Part shown: one piece after another, positions 58,125 to 64,000 of the stretch
Layout: every line of letters starts with the position of its first letter
Numbering within the stretch: position 1 is the stretch's first letter
Source: Stratiolaelaps scimitus
Taxonomy: Eukaryota > Arthropoda > Arachnida > Mesostigmata > Laelapidae
NCBI GenBank assembly: GCA_019614645.1
Contig: JABWDB010000012.1
Coordinates: 6,696,001-6,760,000, forward strand
Length of the DNA stretch: 64,000 bases
Reading direction: 5' to 3'
Notes under the pieces: model-generated
What the model was told of the DNA's origin: nothing
The model's input: the letters and a program-made list of their open reading frames with translations, nothing else
The model's database searches: none
Position numbers and translations under genes: made by a program

Positions 58125-60530
58125 CCGGAGGCGTTTCACTTTTGCGAAACGGAGCATAAGATCATCCCCGACCAGCCCCGACTACCCCTGACCAACGGCT
58201 TTCAGCTGCAGCACAACCAGCGTTATATGAGGATTTACATAGAGCTTGACGGCTGGTGGCGTTCACCGTGTGATATGGACGAATCAAACAGTTGAATAAT
58301 GACTGGGTTTCTTCGTTCAGGTTGCGGAATGATTGCTGCTGGAGACGATTTCGACACAGGATGCCGATACTTCGCTCTCGCTGGTGAGTCGGGTGTTCCT
58401 GTCAATTTTTTTTCAAACACAAATATTAATTCTAGCCAATCGAATTAAGACTGTGGTTGCTCACCGAAAAATTCAAGTGTAGCTTGCCACTCCCGCCTCT
58501 CCTGAGCCACCAAACGAACCGCAGCCTGTGTAGCCGTACGTACGACTAGTCGTTTTCCTAGCGCTTTGTAGCGCCATCCTCGATCTGGCCTGTTCCGTAT
58601 TCGACCTCCTTAATGCCATGTGTGTTATCTTATGATACGTCATACTAAGCCTACTCCTCCTGTCTCGCCGGGCCAGCTAAGGCGCGCCGCCAGGCCAAGG
58701 CAAGCCTCGCCACGATAGCACCACTCCGTTTGCACGATAGGGCGCAATCCCGCAGCGGAGCCCGACCTCCCCTATCGTCCTGCTGCTGCCGCTTCAACCT
58801 CTACTAGCAAAAGATCCCAACAGATCCCCGCAGTGGCATGGCGAAACGACAGCTTTTGCCGCCGTCGCTTGGGCGCTGCTTCGACTAACACTGCTGAAGA
58901 GGGAGGGGCGGCGGCTAGGCCCCAAGTGCACAGAGAGTGCACTTGGGGCCTAGCCGCACCACCCCCCCGAGCCCGCCCAGCGAGCCTCCATAGCGAAAAG
59001 AGGAAGGTAGCGCGATGCGCCATTAATATTTATACAGCGAAGATCTTTCTGCTCTTTTCGTTTCGTGCTTCGTGGGGCAAGGAAGGAGGTAGACATCAAC
59101 AGACGCCGGCAGGCAGACAGAGAGCCAGCCGACCAATCGGCTAGGACATGGCAAAGCCGCTACTCCGAAATGATACGCAGCCGAATCCCGCACATATACA
59201 GTTCCATTCGCACGATCCTACTATTTTCGTCTTGGTTTTCCCCTTAGCGTGAGAGGAAAAGGGGGGAGGACTTGGTGGGAAGGAACCAAGTGGCCGGGCA
59301 GCCGGCAGGACAGAGAATCGCGCCGGCCTCTTCGTATCGATAGGGGCATGCTGAGGTGCATCCGATAGGAGCCGTCCCGGTTACTACCCTAGCCAGCCGA
59401 GCGCTAGACCTCGCTGGGTCGACTCCGGACGAGCGGCTGCACCACCATCGTATTCCCAGTTTCGTCTCTTACCACTAACCATCGCTCTGGGCAGCAGCAG
59501 CAGCAGCAGAGCTAACACCACCACTACCTCAGCCATCACCTCGATGCTGCCGCCGTGAGGTACGGCACCGCCGCGCTGTTCAGACAGCATCAGCAGCCGC
59601 AACAGCAGCAGTAGCAGCATCCAGCAGTAGCCGAATCAGACCCGCAGGAGCAGGCCCTACAGCGGAATTGTGAACATCGCAGAAGAAAGCGTCCGGCATC
59701 CGGCCGTCCCCAGCACTGAACGAATACACGGAGGCAAACGGGACCATCGAAGAGGAGGCGCAGAAAGGGACTAAGCCCCCACCGACTGTTAGCTAGCCGG
59801 CTAGCCAGACATCCAGCCCATCCACGAGCGGATGCACGGGGGGTGGTGTTGTGCTGCAATCGTTCGCCCCATTCCATGGGGTCGACATCGCCTTCATCCC
59901 CGCCTCGGAGGGCCGTCGCCATCTCTTCTTCTGCTTCATCCTATTTCCGATTTATCCCATTATTACGTTTGCAGCCGGCAGCTGCGAGGGCTAAGCGGAG
60001 CGCCGCGAGCTAGCTGCCGGGACAGTGGCACAACGAGTGGCCGCCATATTTTCGTATCCGCCGAACTGCCGATACGCACACGGGCCAAGGAAAGGTAAGG
60101 GAGGTATAGCACTGTGGAAATAGATGGCGGCAGCGAGAAGCCGGGGAAGCCGTCGTAAAGCTGACTGGCTAACTGGGTCCACGGGCCTACGAAACAAAAC
60201 AGAGTAAGAGGAAGCTATTAATATGACGCTGCACAGATTAGTCCATCGTATTTATCTCTTCGCCTTGGGCTTTCTATTGATTTTGAGTGAAGGTGTGTGT
60301 GTGTATCCACGAGAATGCCTGTGTCATTTGATTGTTGTAGAATTTGTACTAGAAATATGTAGATTGAGATGCTGAAATGAAGATTCCTAAGAAGTCATAA
60401 TATTAATAACAAGCGTTGTCTCGCAGAGAGGGAATGCTATGGCCTTCCTCGGGACAATGTCGGCCTCGGCCTCGGCCCCGGTCTCCCACTAATCCCCTTC
60501 CCCAAATAATTCCTAATTATTGTATGTTTG
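58125..60530. other. GC-rich spacer with triplet repeats
   Basis: CAG/CAA triplet tracts lie at about 59493-59512 and 59590-59615, antisense to CTG. A donor-like AAAG/GTAAGGGA occurs at 60094-60101 at the end of a short frame. Nothing else is supportable. It could be untranslated sequence of a nearby gene, but that is a guess. Confidence 0.3.
58911..58957. repeat. Perfect 21-bp inverted repeat with 5-base loop
   Basis: The left arm at 58911-58931 begins GCGGCTAGGCCCC and ends GTGCAC. The right arm at 58937-58957 is its exact reverse complement. The loop is AGAGA. The stem is about 70 percent GC and very stable. Pairing stops abruptly at both ends of the arms. There is no poly-T after it, so it is not a Pol III terminator. 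The loop is short for a typical microRNA precursor. Confidence 0.9.
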
Positions 60531-60536
60531 AATAAA

Positions 60537-60537
60537 T

Positions 60538-60601
<64 letters not shown>

Positions 60602-60604
60602 ATA
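60537..60604. repeat. Long (TA)n microsatellite
   Basis: A TA repeat of nearly 70 bases with two interruptions. It is flanked by ATTGTATG on the left (60519-60526) and CATACAAT on the right (60620-60627), a short inverted repeat around the tract. Confidence 0.95.
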
Positions 60605-60627
60605 ATAAGCATAATAATCATACAATG

Positions 60628-62440
60628 ATCCCGATTGCTGCTTCTAGGCGGAAAAAATCATTCCCATACTCTTCTAGATAGCATGGAAGCATTCGTTTGA
60701 CAAACAAGCCTGACTGTCGCTACGTGCATATGTTGTCTTCAATTCAGTTTGTTCTCCGCTTGGATACGCGTATTGAATCTATCTTGGTATGGTAGATAGT
60801 GTTACCTTTGTCTGGATTGTGGATAATTGCCAACCACCGATAGGCATCGATGACAAAGGTCGTGTCTGGAAGTTATAGTGAGGTTCGGTATCCATCGCGG
60901 AAAGGGGTGTCGAGGATTACCGAGCTATACACAGGTACTCTGTCGAGGCACTGGACATCTACTATGCCTAGTAGGCACTAGAAGGGCATAGCAAGGTAGC
61001 ATACGACGCCCATCAGGGTGAGCTTCGTGTCATTGCCAAAGGACCAATTTGATTCTCATGCTTGGCACACACACACCCATCTATACACATGTGATAAAAT
61101 TGTCCCCTTTACCCGAGGAGCTCGTTTGTTGTCGAGAGCACGTGCGGCCGATTCGTCAGCTACGAGCATCATCGCATAAACCTGACGCATCCTAACGCTC
61201 GCGATAGTTCAAAATCGAACAAGAGTCATGGTGCATTGATATGGGCGAAGCTCAATTGCATTTGAATATGCACCTCACACAGACAACGACACACTGAGCA
61301 AAGCTCAGTCAGGCCCATCTGCACACACCGTCCCACATAAACAAGCGATGATAGGAGCACATGAATTGTTTACGCAGCGGGACCGTGACGCGACGGGAGC
61401 TGAATTGTCTTCGCACTGTGGGCGGCGGGGTTGCGCGATACCATTCGGGGATACGAGCCGGGAAACAATAAATACAAGCTTAGGAAGGCAACAGCTGTGA
61501 CCCTGGAGCGTCGTAGACCAGATAAAGATGGATTTGTTCTCGTCCCCCCGCCACGCGGGCTGCTACTGCCGTAGAAGAGGCAGCATGGAGTGGAGGCGGC
61601 GGCGGCGGCAGCGACCTTTATAGATGGTCTGCTATGAATGAAATATGGACGCGCTCAATTATGGAGATGGAGCGCTTCGATACGTGTATACGGAGGGGAC
61701 GCCGGCGCGTTTGTTATTGCAGATTGATAATCAAGCGGATATGTACTTCGGGGTTGATATTGAGGTGTGATTTGGAGATTTCTCAGATTTCAAATGTTAT
61801 TGTGCGCCGTTTGTAATATCGTTGTCTGAGTGTAGAGAAACTCTCGTCGGAGACAAGGTGGGTTAATTGTAGGCGTTCCTAGAGAAATCACTGTCATTCG
61901 CTGGGATCATAAGAAATCAATATTGACACTAGACTATACCGACTTAGTCTTCGCTCTTGGACTACAGGTGTAGATGTTCTCATGCGAATAGTCGAAATTC
62001 TACAGTCATTTAGGTCTAAAAATAAGGCTCCAATTCACGAAGCGAATAAGTCCGTCAAAGGTCTCTAAGAGAATAACTCCAATGAGCTTGTATCGTGGAT
62101 GTGTGGGCGTTTTTCGCAGCATCCTATCCGACCGCTGTACGCCAGAAGATCAACGCGTTATAGTTGGCCTTACGTACGTAATCGTTACAGGCCGCGTTCG
62201 GCGAGTCGTTGAAAGTCTCGTTGATTCACAGTCCCTGCCGCCTCTTGTTCACTTGTCGGCACAAGTAAGGCCAGCGATGAACACCTGCAAACGAACGAGA
62301 TGCGAGTTAAGCCATAGCGACTTTCACGGCGACATGTGCTCAGGAGGCATTCGTAGATCGCGACCGTCTAAGGCGTCGTCGTCGTCGTCGGCTGTAGGAT
62401 CTGCAACGCCATTCCGGCGGCTGTTTTCCGTTCCCAACTT
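60628..62440. other. Spacer
   Basis: No gene is supportable. A GGC-rich patch lies at about 61591-61606 and a GTC triplet tract at 62369-62390. The frame 62082-62585 overlaps the next candidate in another phase and loses protein character after about 66 codons. Confidence 0.35.
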
Positions 62441-62449
62441 CTGCCTAAG

Positions 62450-62758
62450 GTGGTGCGCGCCCAAGTTCCGCCTCCGCCCGCCAAGGGTCCGCAAAGCTCT
62501 ATCTCGACTCACAGCAGGAGCGGTAAGCAGGGGCAGCAGTCGACCGGTTACAGTCGTCGACGAAGAGGTGCCCCTCTCACTGTGAGCGGTCTCTTTGTTC
62601 TCGGGGCAACGGTGCAGGAAGTATATACCCATATAGGTAAGAACCTTGTGTCGACTCTGCGCAAGGAAAAGCATGAGGTGCTTTTGTTCCGCGGGGAAAG
62701 CAGCTTAGCTCTCGTGCGATTCGTCGTCATCCCTGAGTCGAATGGCGGTCGCCACTGA
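62450..62758 (+). CDS. Candidate terminal exon, unknown product
   Basis: A pyrimidine-rich stretch ending CTAAG at 62449 could serve as acceptor. The frame then runs 102 codons to TGA 62756-62758. The first 45 residues are Pro/Ser/Arg/Gln-rich. The rest, from about 62580, alternates hydrophobic and charged residues in a globular pattern. Third positions are G/C-rich. A GTAAGA inside (62635) could be an alternative donor. No family is recognised. The minus strand is open across part of the interval (62324-62674). Confidence 0.22.
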   Translation: MVRAQVPPPPAKGPQSSISTHSRSGKQGQQSTGYSRRRRGAPLTVSGLFVLGATVQEVYTHIGKNLVSTLRKEKHEVLLFRGESSLALVRFVVIPESNGGRH

Positions 62759-63460
62759 GCTGCGACGGGCGGTTGAAGAAGTTCATAATTGTTGTCTTGT
62801 TGAATATAATTGCAGAGTCGTTCGACGATGTCATGTTTGTCGACAATGTCAGAAAATCGATGCCTGCTATGCTGCGGAGCTATGGTGACCGGGTCGTGTG
62901 AGCCAAGATGCCTCGGATTTATTCCGATGCCACGCGACTAAAAAAGGGTAAAGTGCTCTGCTTAGCCTTTATATAACAGCGCATATTTATTTATTATTAT
63001 TCAACTAAGCTCATTCAGCAAAGCTTGTGCTTAGAAGTCGACCTTCATTCGCTAGCAAAGTGTGCACCCATAGACAATATATAGACAGTTGAGTACTTTC
63101 CAAAAAACTGACGTTTAATTTCCCCCACGTCTCCTAATACATTAATTAATATCAATACAGTTTACTCTACCATATCTATCCACCTCATATGAATGTATCC
63201 TAATCACAATTTTTGACCTAGAGATTGTATCATGTTTATTGATGCGCATGCATTTTTTCATAACGCGCCAAGCGAACCTCAAATGCACTGCTACCGCCAA
63301 TGTTATTCCCGGTTTGCCATCGGGTTTCGCTTTCCTCCTCGATGTAGGAATACTTTAAACATTGTCTATTATATTCCTCTATTTCCCCTGCTATTGCGAG
63401 TGTCCCTCTGCGAGTCGACTTCGCTCATGGTGATGACATTATCATTCACAAATGCCGCCA
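62759..63460. other. AT-rich spacer
   Basis: Nothing supportable. AT-rich between 62.95 and 63.25 kb. Confidence 0.35.
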
Positions 63461-63470
63461 CCCGCCGCTG

Positions 63471-63836
63471 ATGCGGGGGCGCACTTCATTCGAATCGAGT
63501 TCCTGTCGCCGTTCTTCCTATGCTGGCCAGGCCGGCAACTGTCGCACGCTTGCTACTTCTGCTTCGAGTGGTCCTCCCGTGCCCCCGGTCCTGTTGCCAT
63601 CGCATCGAGGTCGCCTATTTTCCCACATGACGCTGATCATGATGATGATGACGACGACGTCGGGTGAGATGAGTGCCGCAGGGAAGTTGTTCCTGAGGTT
63701 CATCTCATTTCGCGCGCAATTTGAAAGCCGTTTCCTTCCTATTCGACGACAAAACGAGAGGGCAGACAGAATGGCCTGTGAGTGGTCGTCGTGCCAGGAG
63801 GCCTGCCTGTGGCCTATTCACGCCTGCGTTCAGTAG
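63471..63836 (+). CDS. Candidate open frame, unknown product
   Basis: A 121-codon frame from ATG to TAG. It contains a Met/Thr run (from ATG and ACG triplets at about 63638-63660) between a Ser/Pro-rich N-terminal half and an Arg/Glu-rich C-terminal part with several Cys and Trp. About 65 percent of codons end in G or C. The start context is weak (C at -3). The minus strand has only a 61-codon frame here. No family is recognised. Confidence 0.2.
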   Translation: MRGRTSFESSSCRRSSYAGQAGNCRTLATSASSGPPVPPVLLPSHRGRLFSHMTLIMMMMTTTSGEMSAAGKLFLRFISFRAQFESRFLPIRRQNERADRMACEWSSCQEACLWPIHACVQ

Positions 63837-64000
63837 CGAGTTGCTGCTGCGGCTACCGCCGCGTCCCGGTCCTGCCGCCTCTCTATCTCTCCCTCTCTCT
63901 CTCTCCTTCTTCTATCCCTTGGTAGCAGCGCGGGCTTCTTCCCGCGCAAAGGAATGAGCCCTCCTGAAGTACCGAAGAAGAGCTCTGCCTCGGGAGTTAC

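Noticed and set aside
1..64000. CRISPR arrays, operons, prophage or bacterial defence systems
   Set aside because: There are no regularly spaced repeats, no gene clusters, no ribosome-binding-site pattern and no recognised protein families. The DNA is eukaryotic in texture.

Overview
The window reads as eukaryotic nuclear DNA, mostly intergenic or intronic. I recognise no bacterial-style gene order, no rRNA, no intact tRNA and no conserved protein domain on either strand. Base composition is mixed: GC-rich patches alternate with AT-rich spacers. CpG is not obviously depleted. There are more than twenty simple-sequence tracts, mainly (AT)n, plus (GA)n, (CA)n, (ATT)n and GCN/CGN triplet runs. 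tRNA-derived SINE-like copies and a mariner-like foldback point to an invertebrate, most likely an arthropod (mite-like genomes have this texture). The species cannot be determined from the sequence.

Layout. 1-2.7 kb: unique GC-moderate DNA. 2.7-4.5 kb: a diverged direct duplication and a minus-strand SINE remnant. 4.5-7.6 kb: GC-rich triplet-repeat DNA with several (AT)n tracts. 7.6-17.6 kb: mostly unremarkable spacer with a mariner-like foldback (11.6 kb), an (ATT)n tract (12.7 kb) and two tRNA-like SINE heads (13.56 and 15.4 kb). 17.6-21.8 kb: open frames at 18.2, 19.2 and 21.4 kb among (AT)n and (GA)n tracts. 22-29.6 kb: spacer, a possible tRNA/SINE relic (24.84 kb), small open frames at 26.8-27.4 kb and an AT-rich direct repeat at 27.8 kb. 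29.6-30.2, 32.5-32.9, 34.2-34.8, 36.7-37.0, 37.7-38.5, 42.5-43.8, 50.4-50.6, 51.4-51.6, 54.9-55.2, 57.4-58.1, 62.4-62.8 and 63.5-63.8 kb: patches with longer open frames, higher GC and in some cases plausible splice sites. 48.5 kb: the best SINE copy. 55.7 kb: a SINE tail. 58.9 kb: a perfect 21-bp hairpin.

No set of genes working together can be named. The protein-coding entries are candidate exons, chosen for open-frame length, third-position GC bias, start context or a nearby splice consensus. None has a recognised family and many are probably not real. The best supported observations are repeats: a tRNA-derived SINE family, a mariner-like foldback, a 1.37-kb-spaced duplication, the 58.9-kb palindrome, and a candidate reading frame apparently broken by a 16-G homopolymer at 57.64 kb. 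I found no evidence of a new biological system.
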